Shown here in pieces: positions 1 through 6,470 of a DNA stretch of 8,107 bases; position 1 is the stretch's first letter, and every line of letters starts with the position of its first letter. A program made the translations under genes and the position numbers. The stretch lies in NCBI GenBank assembly GCA_030428825.1, contig JAUIEL010000292.1:1-8107 (forward strand), read 5' to 3'. The notes beneath the pieces were generated by a model. The model ran no database searches. It was given only the letters and a program-made list of their open reading frames with translations, and was not told where the DNA came from. The DNA is from a bacterium (GTDB taxonomy: Bacteria; Planctomycetota; B15-G4; JADJEK01).

Positions 1-1
1 C

Positions 2-493
2 GGCCCGGCGTACGGCTGGTTCCCGATGCGGTACGACGCGGTCCGTCAGGAGATGCTCGTCCAGGGCGGCTCGCCGGATCAGGGGCACGCGTCGTCCGAC
101 GGCAACACCTGGTCGTTCGGCGAGGGAGTCTGGACCGACCTCGGGAACGACCTCGGGGGCGCGCTCGGCAGCCCGCAGCTCTCCGCGCAGGGCGCCCTCT
201 CCGCCGGCGAGCTCGTGGCGCTGACGCTCTCGAACGCCGCCGTCGGCTCGACGTCCGGCCTGTTCATCGGCGCGTCGAACGCCAGCCTGCCGTTCTTCGG
301 CGGCACGCTCGTCCCGTCGCCGAACGTCCTCGTGATCGTCCCGACCGGGCCGACCGGCGGCTACACCCTCCCCGGCGTCTATCCGGCCGGGATCCCGGCG
401 GGGTTCCCGCTCTTCTTCCAGGTCTGGGTCCTCGACCCGACCGGGCCGCAGGGGCACACCGCGAGCAACGCGCTCACCGCGACGACGGACTGA
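2..493 (+). CDS. Kelch-like surface/secreted protein, C-terminal fragment (5' end outside window)
   Basis: The frame is open to the left edge, so only the last 163 residues are visible. An internal ATG at 26 lies inside the motif and is unlikely to be the start. Residues 9 to about 48 read as a Kelch-type blade: 'MRYDAVRQEMLVQGG' followed by 'NTWSFGEGVW', matching the usual pattern of a Tyr-Asp-x-x-Arg strand, a Gly-Gly pair and a Trp-x-x-x-G-x-W strand. The remainder is a Gly/Pro/Leu-rich beta domain ending 'FFQVWVLDPTGPQGHTASNAL'. In my knowledge this kind of C-terminal domain is common on large secreted proteins of some Planctomycetota, with the same order of 'VPSP', 'PAGIPAG' and 'ASNAL' phrases. 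The likely role is an exported beta-propeller protein for binding or display. No catalytic residues are visible and the specific function is unknown. Two hairpins follow the stop within 65 bp, suggesting the transcript ends there. Confidence 0.5.
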   Translation, partial: GPAYGWFPMRYDAVRQEMLVQGGSPDQGHASSDGNTWSFGEGVWTDLGNDLGGALGSPQLSAQGALSAGELVALTLSNAAVGSTSGLFIGASNASLPFFGGTLVPSPNVLVIVPTGPTGGYTLPGVYPAGIPAGFPLFFQVWVLDPTGPQGHTASNALTATTD

Positions 494-500
494 CGCGTTC

Positions 501-515
501 CGCGCCGAAGGCGCG
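501..515 (+). terminator. Short perfect hairpin after the first gene
   Basis: CGCGCC (501-506) and GGCGCG (510-515) are perfect inverted repeats around a GAA loop. The hairpin begins 8 bp after the TGA at 491-493. It precedes a much longer hairpin, and no T run follows it. It may protect the mRNA 3' end or assist termination; this role is inferred. Confidence 0.5.
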
Positions 516-520
516 ATCGA

Positions 521-556
521 CGCGGCCCGCGCGAGTTTCGGTTCGCGCGGGCCGCG
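521..556 (+). terminator. 14-bp perfect GC-rich hairpin, probable terminator without U tract
   Basis: The arm at 521-534 (CGCGGCCCGCGCGA) is the exact reverse complement of 543-556, leaving an 8-nt loop, GTTTCGGT. It sits 27 bp downstream of the stop at 493 and before an unrelated-looking gene, the usual place for an intrinsic terminator. No T-rich tract follows on the + strand, and the mirrored strand has none either. It is therefore a terminator by position and stem strength, but not the classical U-tract type. Rho-dependent termination or 3' end stabilisation are alternatives. Confidence 0.5.
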
Positions 557-581
557 GCCGTCTCGGCCCCGATCCGTCCCC

Positions 582-599
582 CGTGACGAACTCGTGACG
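582..599. promoter_or_regulatory. CGTGACG direct repeat, possible operator
   Basis: CGTGACG occurs at 582-588 and again at 593-599. The copies start 11 bp apart, about one helical turn, inside the otherwise featureless 140-bp gap between the hairpins and the gene starting at 697. Such phasing fits binding by a regulator to one DNA face. The motif is short and the region GC-rich, so chance is a real alternative. I see no convincing -35/-10 pair near it. Confidence 0.5.
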
Positions 600-696
600 T
601 TTCCTCCCGGGGAAGTTCGCGTATCAGGGACGTCGTCTTCGCGCCGGCGAGCGCGGGACGCCGCCCCCGACCGGCCCCACCGGAACCGGAGCCCTC

Positions 697-1125
697 ATGA
701 GAATCGCACCCGGCGGGATCCCGCTCGCCGTCGCCCGCGTCGCCGCCGTCGCCCTCTCCGTCGGAGTCGCCGCCTGGATCGTCCAGCGAGCCCACGAGCG
801 GGCGAACCCGGAACACCTCCCGCTCGCCACGCCGGCGCCCGCGGACGGACCGGACGCGCCGAACACGCCTGCGACGGCGGCCGACGACCCCGCGGCCGCG
901 CCCGCTCCGGAAACGCCGGGCTCCCTCTCGAGCTCGAGGACGATCTCCGACCTCGGCTTCTCCGCGGCGTTCCCGACGTCCGGGCCGATGGCGCCGACGT
1001 TCATCCTCGGATCGAAGTCGGGTGACCTCTCCGAGGTGCTCGCCCCCGCCGGGCCGCCGGTCCGACCGTACCTCTCGTCGTCGAAGTCGATGGTGATCGA
1101 CCCGCCGCCGGTCGAGCGACCGTGA
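697..1125 (+). CDS. Small single-pass membrane protein with duplicated SKS motif
   Basis: A 142-residue protein that I do not recognise as a named family. Residues about 7-29 form one hydrophobic segment followed by Arg/His, fitting a membrane anchor or uncleaved signal. Residues 40-75 are a Pro/Ala/Asp-rich flexible linker. The C-terminal 45 residues carry two copies of a seven-residue motif, FILGSKS (102-108) and YLSSSKS (125-131), each an aromatic residue, Ile/Leu, a variable residue, Gly/Ser, then Ser-Lys-Ser, 23 residues apart. The ATG at 697 has CCGGAG at 687-692 (GGAG at 688-691) as a plausible ribosome site. The TGA overlaps the GTG of the next gene (GTGA at 1122-1125), so the two are probably translationally coupled and may act together at the membrane. 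The role is unknown; an accessory or adaptor to the desaturase is a guess from context only. Confidence 0.5.
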   Translation: MRIAPGGIPLAVARVAAVALSVGVAAWIVQRAHERANPEHLPLATPAPADGPDAPNTPATAADDPAAAPAPETPGSLSSSRTISDLGFSAAFPTSGPMAPTFILGSKSGDLSEVLAPAGPPVRPYLSSSKSMVIDPPPVERP

Positions 1126-2021
1126 GCGCGCTCGCCGGAGCGGCGACGTCGTTCGCGCTCCTCCTCGTCGTCTTCCTGCCGTTGGAGACGCTCTTCCCGG
1201 CGCGGCGGCAGCGGATGTTCCGTCCGGAGTGGGCCACCGACCTCCTCTTCTTCCTCGGGCAATCGCTCCTCTTCACCGCGCCGGTCGTCGCCGTCCTCGT
1301 GGGGGTCGACGCCTGGGTCGACGGACTCGGACCGCTCGAGGGGGTCCGCGCCGCCGTCGCCCGGCAGCCGCTCTGGCTGCAGGGGCTCGAGGTCGTCCTC
1401 CTCTGCGACCTCGGCATCTACTGGGCGCACCGCTGGTCGCACCGGAACGCGTTCCTCTGGCGCTTCCACCGCGTGCACCACACGGCGGAGCGGCTCGACT
1501 GGCTCGCCGCGTACCGCGAGCACCCGGTCGACAACCTCTACACGCGGCTGGTGGAGAACCTCCCGGCGATCGTCATCGGCTTCCCGCTCGAGGCGCTCGC
1601 GGGGTTCGCGGTCTTCCGCGGGATCTGGGCGATCTACATCCACTCGAACGTGTCGCTCACGCCCGGCCCCCTCCGCGTGCTCCTCGGCGCGCCGAGGCTG
1701 CACCACTGGCACCACGAGTTCGACGGCGGCGGCCGCGTCAACTTCGCGAACCTCAGCCCGCTGATGGACGTCGCGTTCGGGACGTACCACGACCCGGGGC
1801 GCATGCCGGAGCGGTACGGCATCCGCGACGAGGTCTCCCACGCGTGGCCGGCGCAGCTCGTCGACCCGCTCCTCCCCGGGCCGCTCCGCCGGCCGTTCCA
1901 GGCGCGGCTCGCCGGGGCGAGGACGAGGACGGGAGGATTCGATCTCGGGGGGCGCGACGGCCCCGTTCGCGAGGAGAGCTCCGCGGGGACGCCGGGGACG
2001 GAGGTCGCGCGCCGCGCCTGA
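1122..2021 (+). CDS. Sterol desaturase / fatty acid hydroxylase family membrane di-iron enzyme
   Basis: A 299-residue integral membrane protein of the fatty acid hydroxylase superfamily, which uses a di-iron centre held by histidine boxes to hydroxylate or desaturate lipids. Visible boxes are HRWSH (His103 and His107), HRVHH (His116, His119, His120) and HHWHH (194-198), with His134 and His174 in the usual intermediate positions. The stretch 'VNFANLSPLMDVAFGTYHDP' after the last box is the family's typical ending of the catalytic domain. Hydrophobic segments lie near residues 4-25, 41-62, 85-101 and 147-172. About 70 hydrophilic residues follow, rich in Arg, Gly and Glu, and look like a dispensable tail. 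The GTG start at 1122 overlaps the previous stop by four bases; the next Met (residue 32) would remove the first membrane segment, so GTG is preferred. The substrate cannot be told from sequence: sterol, carotenoid, fatty acid or ether lipid are all possible. Confidence 0.5.
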   Translation: MSALAGAATSFALLLVVFLPLETLFPARRQRMFRPEWATDLLFFLGQSLLFTAPVVAVLVGVDAWVDGLGPLEGVRAAVARQPLWLQGLEVVLLCDLGIYWAHRWSHRNAFLWRFHRVHHTAERLDWLAAYREHPVDNLYTRLVENLPAIVIGFPLEALAGFAVFRGIWAIYIHSNVSLTPGPLRVLLGAPRLHHWHHEFDGGGRVNFANLSPLMDVAFGTYHDPGRMPERYGIRDEVSHAWPAQLVDPLLPGPLRRPFQARLAGARTRTGGFDLGGRDGPVREESSAGTPGTEVARRA

Positions 2022-2057
2022 CGCCGCGGCTTCGGCCTCGTCCGGGGTCGCGGCGCG
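2008..2057. terminator. Inverted repeat between convergent genes, possible bidirectional terminator
   Basis: CGCGCCGCG (2008-2016) is the exact reverse complement of CGCGGCGCG (2049-2057), a 9-bp stem enclosing 32 nt. That interior contains a smaller GCCG/CGGC hairpin (2023-2036). The element spans the 43-bp gap between the stop of the + strand desaturase and the stop of the - strand gene, and overlaps the last codons of the desaturase. There is no T run in either direction. The location supports a shared terminator, but the long loop and high GC background keep confidence low. Confidence 0.5.
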
Positions 2058-2064
2058 GGTCGGG

Positions 2065-4989
2065 TCAGTCCGGCTCGGTCCGGACGACCTGGAGATCGAA
2101 GAAGTTCTTGCCGCCGATGTCGGTCGCCTTCACCGCGATCAGGTTCGAGCCGGGGACCAGCGCGGCGCGGCCGGCGGCGTTCGGAGCGATCGAGCGGTAG
2201 CGCCCCTTCGTCCAGACGTCGATCTGCCCGGCGAGGACGCCGTTCACGTACACCTCCGCCCGGTCGTCGACCTTCACCTGGAAGACGAGGTCCCCGCGCG
2301 ACGGGTCGTCGACCCGGAGCTCCGTGCGGAGCCAGGCCTCCGCGGTCCCCCACTCGGTCGCGGTCCGCCGCTCCTCGCGCGACACCACGTCGCGGAACGG
2401 GGCGACCCCCTTCCTCCACCGGCGGTCGTCGAAGTCGGGGGAGGTCCAGTCTCCGGCCGGCGCCTCGAGGACGTACCGCCACTCGACCGATCCGCCCGGA
2501 TCGTCCGGCAGCACGAACGTCACCGGGCGGGCGAAGCCGCGCCGCGCGACCTCGAGCGGGTGGTCGGCGGGGAGGAGTTCGATCGCCGCGAACCCGGTCG
2601 CGACCCGGTGGACGGTCCCCGGGTAGACCGACTTCACGGCGATCCGGACCGAGCGCACCTTCGTCGCCTCGAACGTCACCGCCTGCTTCACGGTCACGTC
2701 GTCGAACAGGGTCGCGGCGAGCGGCTTCCCGTTGTTCACGCGGACCTCGATCTCGCGAGGGCGCGCCCAGTCCGCCTCGCCGCCGAGGTACGGGTGCGCC
2801 GGCACGAGCTTCAGGACGCCGGCCGCGATCGGACGTCGGAAGCGGAGACGGATCCACGGCTCGTCGTCGTGGGAGTCCGAGAGCCACGCCGTCCCCGCGC
2901 GGCCGTCGATCGCGTGCTCCGCGGGCCAGTTCCCGTCGAACGCCGACGACACCTCGACCTGCGTCGCGGCCGGGTCGATCCCCTCGACCGCGGCGTCCGC
3001 GATGGCCGCGCGGTGGAACGGCTCCTCGACCGAGTCGACGGTGACCCGGACCTCGGCGGACGTCTCGCTCCCCGCCGGCGCCCCGGAGGAGTCGTCGAAG
3101 TGCATCGCCGCGGTGAGGCGGAGCTCGCCGTTCGACTCGAGCTCGGTCTGCAGGGGGAACCGCTGGAGCGACGCCTCCAACCCCTCGTTCGGGCGCGCCT
3201 CCGCCACGACCTCGCCGTCGATCGACCACTCGACGACGCGGACGACCTCGCCCCGCGCCAGCCGCTCCTTCACCGGCGAGCCGAGGTCGCGCACCCACGC
3301 CACCAGCGGGTCCTCGCCGTTCGTCGCGACCGCGAACGCGCCGCCCGCCTCGGCCGCGTCGAACGCCGGCGGGCGCTCGTCGCGGCCGGTCGAGCTCGTC
3401 CCGCGCTGGAGGAACAGGAGCGCGAAGCAGGTGTTCGTGTCGTTCTCCCCGTACGCGGTCCCCCACGAGCCGTCGTCCTTCTGGCGGGCGAGGATCTCCG
3501 CGGCCCCCTCGGCGTACCAGTCGTGCCCGGCGAGCAGGCGTTCGTTCGCGAGGGCGCCGATCCGCTCGAGGCCGTGCAGGTAGTAGAAGGTCCAGCGGTT
3601 CGCCCCCCCCGTCGCGTCGCGCGGGACCTGGACGTTCTCCGCCACCGACCAGTTCCGGTCGAGCCACGCGGCGCCGAGCTGGGCGCCGGCGCGGCAGCGG
3701 CGGGCGAGGCCGGTCTTCCGCGCCGCCTCGAGCTGCTCGGCGCAGATCCAGAGGCACGCGACGCCGGCGACGGTCATCGACGCGGTCGGGTTCCGCCCCG
3801 GCTGGTACGCGAACGAGCCGTAGTCCCCCTGCGCCTCGAGCAGCTCCTTCGCGACGCGGTCCCAGACGATCGACGGGACCCGCTCGCCGCACTTCACGGC
3901 CGCGCGGAGGCCGAGGAGGGCGTACTGCGTGTTCGAGAGGTCGACGTGGTTCGGGTCGGAGGTCGGCGTGTGCCCGTAGGGGTATCCCCAGCGGTTCCCC
4001 TGCGCCGTCGAGCCGTTCCCGACCGTGTCGAGCAGGCCGCGGGTCAGCTCGGCGATCCGCCTCCTCGGCAGCGGCTCGCCGATCGCGCGGTACGCGAGGA
4101 GCGTGACGCCGCGGTCGTACGTCCGATGGCACGGGCGGCTCTCCATCGCGGCGATCCCGGCGCGGACGGCCGGGTGGTCCTTCCGGACGCCCGCCTGGAC
4201 GAGCGTGTAGACCGCCAGCGCCGTCATCCCGTAGTAGTGGACGCGGTCCATGCCGACCCAGGTCCCGTCCGGTTCCTGTCGACCCAGGAGGTAGGCGATC
4301 CCCTTCCGGGTGGCGGCGTCGACCGCGGCCGGGTCGATCGCCGCCGTCCGCGGGATCAGCGTCGCCGGATCCGCCCGCGTGACCGAGACGCGGAACCGGC
4401 CGACGGCGTGCGCCGGCCACTGCGACTCGAACGAGAGCCGGACCTTCAGGGTCGAACCGTTGTTGAACCCGAACGGGCGCGCCGGGAGGAGGACGGCGGT
4501 CCGGTCCTCGTGCCGCCGGTGGCCGTCGGCCGACCACCCCTGATCCGGGACGACCCGGCCGTCGACCGCGTAGCCGCCCGAGAGGGTCGGCTCGGAGTGG
4601 TCGACGTGGCATTCGGTGAGGACGACCTCGCGCGGGCGAGCGACCGAGCCGCGCTGGGCGACGGTCGCCGTCACCTCGCTCAGCACGAAGTTCCCGTTGT
4701 CGGCCCGGCCCGGCCCGCGTTGCGGCAACGAGTCGTGCGTCAGCGCCTCGAGGCGGAGCGCGGTGTACTCGCCCGGTTCGAGGGCGTACTCGGCCTCGTA
4801 GACCGTCGTGTCCGGCCGCGCCCCCTCCGCCAGCACCGACCCGTCGGCGAGGGGGCGGAGGTCGACCCCGTTCGACGCGCGCACCTCCGTCGCCTCCAGC
4901 GGGGTCCAGGGGTCTTCCGAGGCCGGCGCGGCGACCGGGAGGACGAGCGAGACGGCGACGGCGAGCGCGGGGCGGCCGGATCGGGGCAT
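2065..4989 (-). CDS. Exported multidomain protein: prenyltransferase/squalene-oxidase-type toroid plus F5/8 type C-like and jelly-roll domains
   Basis: The chosen ATG at 4989 gives 974 residues with a good signal peptide: 'MPRSGRP', a hydrophobic core at 8-21 and an Ala-x-Ala site near residue 23. A GTG 21 codons upstream (5052) would bury this signal, and neither start has a clear ribosome site. Residues about 24-210 form a beta domain with 'GPGRADNGNFVLSE' (92-105), a phrase I know from planctomycete surface proteins. Residues about 219-529 are an alpha/alpha toroid with two QW-type motifs, QEPDGTW (238-244) and QKDDGSW (503-509), plus 'SNTQYALLGL' (352-361). An Ig-like segment follows (about 580-660). 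An F5/8 type C-like domain comes next (about 674-809, 'AIDGRAGTAW'), then a C-terminal galactose-binding-like domain (about 820-972, 'FDDRRW' and 'AEVYVNG'). The toroid has no DxDD catalytic acid motif, so terpene cyclisation is not supported. An exported carbohydrate-binding or structural role is more likely. The gene is convergent with the desaturase and divergent from the sigma factor gene. Confidence 0.5.
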   Translation of the reverse strand: MPRSGRPALAVAVSLVLPVAAPASEDPWTPLEATEVRASNGVDLRPLADGSVLAEGARPDTTVYEAEYALEPGEYTALRLEALTHDSLPQRGPGRADNGNFVLSEVTATVAQRGSVARPREVVLTECHVDHSEPTLSGGYAVDGRVVPDQGWSADGHRRHEDRTAVLLPARPFGFNNGSTLKVRLSFESQWPAHAVGRFRVSVTRADPATLIPRTAAIDPAAVDAATRKGIAYLLGRQEPDGTWVGMDRVHYYGMTALAVYTLVQAGVRKDHPAVRAGIAAMESRPCHRTYDRGVTLLAYRAIGEPLPRRRIAELTRGLLDTVGNGSTAQGNRWGYPYGHTPTSDPNHVDLSNTQYALLGLRAAVKCGERVPSIVWDRVAKELLEAQGDYGSFAYQPGRNPTASMTVAGVACLWICAEQLEAARKTGLARRCRAGAQLGAAWLDRNWSVAENVQVPRDATGGANRWTFYYLHGLERIGALANERLLAGHDWYAEGAAEILARQKDDGSWGTAYGENDTNTCFALLFLQRGTSSTGRDERPPAFDAAEAGGAFAVATNGEDPLVAWVRDLGSPVKERLARGEVVRVVEWSIDGEVVAEARPNEGLEASLQRFPLQTELESNGELRLTAAMHFDDSSGAPAGSETSAEVRVTVDSVEEPFHRAAIADAAVEGIDPAATQVEVSSAFDGNWPAEHAIDGRAGTAWLSDSHDDEPWIRLRFRRPIAAGVLKLVPAHPYLGGEADWARPREIEVRVNNGKPLAATLFDDVTVKQAVTFEATKVRSVRIAVKSVYPGTVHRVATGFAAIELLPADHPLEVARRGFARPVTFVLPDDPGGSVEWRYVLEAPAGDWTSPDFDDRRWRKGVAPFRDVVSREERRTATEWGTAEAWLRTELRVDDPSRGDLVFQVKVDDRAEVYVNGVLAGQIDVWTKGRYRSIAPNAAGRAALVPGSNLIAVKATDIGGKNFFDLQVVRTEPD

Positions 4990-5087
4990 GCCAGGGGACT
5001 CACGGGGCTCGGACGACCGGCAACGGTAGCCGAACGGCCTCGGACGCGCCACGGAAGGGAGGGGCCTCGGCGGATTCGCCGACCCGA

Positions 5088-5123
5088 TTCCGGATTTCCG
5101 GTCATCCGCCGCCGCCGTTCCGG
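5088..5123. promoter_or_regulatory. Three TTCCGG copies in the divergent intergenic region
   Basis: TTCCGG occurs at 5088-5093, 5096-5101 and 5118-5123. The first two lie 8 bp apart and form CCGGA-TT-TCCGG (5090-5101), a 5-bp inverted repeat. The cluster sits in the 209-bp region between the divergent exported-protein gene and the sigma factor gene, where both promoters must lie. Read on the - strand it gives CCGGAA, which resembles the GGAA-type -35 of many ECF promoters, but I could not find a matching -10 at proper spacing. The regulatory role is inferred. Confidence 0.5.
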
Positions 5124-5198
5124 CTCGTACTCTCCGGAGCGAGCGGCGACGTCCGTCGAGTTCGCGCTCCGCCGTCGACCGGTCGAGAGGATCGAGGC

Positions 5199-5762
5199 AT
5201 GAATTCGAAGGAGCTGACCTCTCTGCTGGCGCGCATCGCCGGCGGGAGCGAGGACGCGTTCTCCGAGCTGTACGACCGGACCTCTCCGGTCGTGTTCGGA
5301 CTCGCGATGCGGATCCTCGGCGAGGCGGCGACGGCGGAGGAGGCGTGTCACGACACCTACCTCCAGGTCCACCGCCAGGCGGGGTCGTTCGACCCGGCGC
5401 GGGGCGGGCCGTTGACCTGGATCCTGACGATCGCCCGGACGCGCGCGCTCGACCGTCGCCGGCGGCTGACCCACGTCCGTTCGCGCGAACGATCGTACGA
5501 CCTCCTCGAGGACGACTCGGTCGGCCCGGACCTGACGCTGGCGGAGAACGAGCTGGCGGAGCGGCGGCGACTGGTCCGAACGGCGCTCGAGAAGGTCAGC
5601 CCGGAGGAGCGCGAGGCGCTCGGGCACGCGTTCTACCTCGGTCTCAGCCACCGGGAGATCGCCGACCGGCTGAAGATCCCGCTCGGCACGATCAAGTCCC
5701 GGATCCGCTCCGGCATGACCAAGCTCAGGCAGTCCCTCCGTCCTCTCGAGGCGTGGTGTTGA
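5199..5762 (+). CDS. ECF-type RNA polymerase sigma factor
   Basis: A 187-residue group 4 (extracytoplasmic function) sigma factor, which directs RNA polymerase to a small regulon. Region 2 spans about 17-88, from 'SEDAFSELYDRTSP' through 'EEACHDTYLQVH' to 'GPLTWILTIARTRALDRRRR', which includes the -10 recognition helix. Region 4 spans about 126-178: 'VSPEEREALGHAFYLGLSHREIADRL' and the recognition helix 'PLGTIKSRIRSGMTKLRQSL'. There is no region 1 or 3 and the length is normal for the class. The ATG at 5199 has GAGAGG at 5185-5190, 8 bp upstream, one of the best ribosome sites in the window. The next gene encodes a cupin anti-sigma factor 2 bp away, so this is a sigma/anti-sigma pair of the general SigE-ChrR style. 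Autoregulation is common for such pairs, but a self-promoter is not identified here. Confidence 0.5.
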   Translation: MNSKELTSLLARIAGGSEDAFSELYDRTSPVVFGLAMRILGEAATAEEACHDTYLQVHRQAGSFDPARGGPLTWILTIARTRALDRRRRLTHVRSRERSYDLLEDDSVGPDLTLAENELAERRRLVRTALEKVSPEEREALGHAFYLGLSHREIADRLKIPLGTIKSRIRSGMTKLRQSLRPLEAWC

Positions 5763-5764
5763 CC

Positions 5765-6448
5765 ATGAACGACCGAAACGACCGCGACGTCGACGCGCCG
5801 CACTGGATCGATCACGTCCTCGGCTCGCTCGGCCCCGACGAGGCGCGGGCGCTGGAGCGACGGCTCGCGCGCGGCGAGGGACCGACGGCGGACGAGCTTC
5901 GGCGGGCGCGCGACCTCTGGGCCGAGCTCGCCCTCGCCGGACGTCCCGCGGCGCCGCCGCCCGGACTGAAGGACCGACTGCTCGCCGCGATCCGCGCCGG
6001 GAGCGAGGACGGCGACGCGCGCGAGGCGGCCGAGCCGTCGAACCCCGCGGAGGAGGCCGCCGCGGACGCCGGCGACGTCCAGGTCTGGCGGCGGTGGCGT
6101 CCGGAGACGGACGCGAAGGAGCGGCTCCTCGTGCGCGCCGGCGAAGGGGAGTTCGAGCCGACGGCGATCGAGGGGATCCGCGTGCGTCGCCTGGCGTTCG
6201 ACGCCGCGACCGACCGGGTCACGATGATGATCCGGATGGAGGCGGGGACGCGTTACCCGCCGCACCGGCACGCCGGCGCGGAGGAGTGCTACGTCCTCGA
6301 GGGGGACCTGCGTCACCGCGACCAGGTGATGCGGGCCGGCGACTTCGAGCTGGTCGACGGCGGATCGATCCACGACGACCAGTGGACCGAGGGAGGGTGC
6401 CTGCTGCTGGTCCACGCGTCGGTGCACGACGAGCTGCTGTCGGAGTGA
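5765..6448 (+). CDS. ChrR-like cupin anti-sigma factor lacking zinc-finger cysteines
   Basis: A 227-residue cytoplasmic protein without membrane segments, predicted to hold the adjacent sigma factor inactive and release it on a signal. Residues about 10-75 resemble the helical anti-sigma domain ('HVLGSLGPDEARALERRLARG'), then an Ala/Glu-rich linker (about 78-103), then a cupin domain (about 105-222). The cupin keeps likely metal ligands His167, His169 and Glu173 in 'PPHRHAGAEE', and His203 in 'GGSIHDD', as in ChrR-type sensors. The usual Cys-x-x-Cys of zinc anti-sigma domains is absent: 'LARGEGPTADEL' stands where such a site would be expected, and the only cysteines are 175 and 212 in the cupin. 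ATG at 5765 starts 2 bp after the sigma stop. In-frame GTG at 5756 and TTG at 5759 are alternatives, and TTG would give a TTGA overlap and sit 7 bp after GAGG (5748-5751). The ligand or stress sensed is unknown. Confidence 0.5.
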   Translation: MNDRNDRDVDAPHWIDHVLGSLGPDEARALERRLARGEGPTADELRRARDLWAELALAGRPAAPPPGLKDRLLAAIRAGSEDGDAREAAEPSNPAEEAAADAGDVQVWRRWRPETDAKERLLVRAGEGEFEPTAIEGIRVRRLAFDAATDRVTMMIRMEAGTRYPPHRHAGAEECYVLEGDLRHRDQVMRAGDFELVDGGSIHDDQWTEGGCLLLVHASVHDELLSE

Positions 6449-6470
6449 CATCGTCCGCGGGCCGAGTAGG

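Noticed and set aside
601..614. TTCC-TCCCGG-GGAA inverted repeat upstream of position 697
   Set aside because: Four-base arms are expected by chance in this composition, and there is no supporting promoter element at correct spacing.
2065..4989. Squalene-hopene cyclase paired with the sterol desaturase in a hopanoid/sterol pathway
   Set aside because: The only DxDD string (Asp852-Phe-Asp-Asp855) lies in the C-terminal jelly-roll 'FDDRRW' motif, not the toroid. The protein has a signal peptide, and the two genes are convergent rather than in an operon.
5132..5139. CTCCGGAG palindrome in the divergent intergenic region
   Set aside because: A single 8-bp palindrome in GC-rich DNA has no statistical weight, and no second copy is found nearby.
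2560..5202. Very long + strand open frame of about 880 codons opposite the exported protein
   Set aside because: It is the mirror of a real gene in GC-rich DNA, is dominated by Arg, Val, Gly and Asp, and shows no domain. The - strand frame has a signal peptide and recognisable domains.
5345..5764. Upstream extension of the anti-sigma reading frame to an ATG at 5345
   Set aside because: The extension lies wholly inside the sigma factor gene in another frame and is Arg/Pro-rich with no domain. Starts at 5756-5765 fit the normal length of the family.
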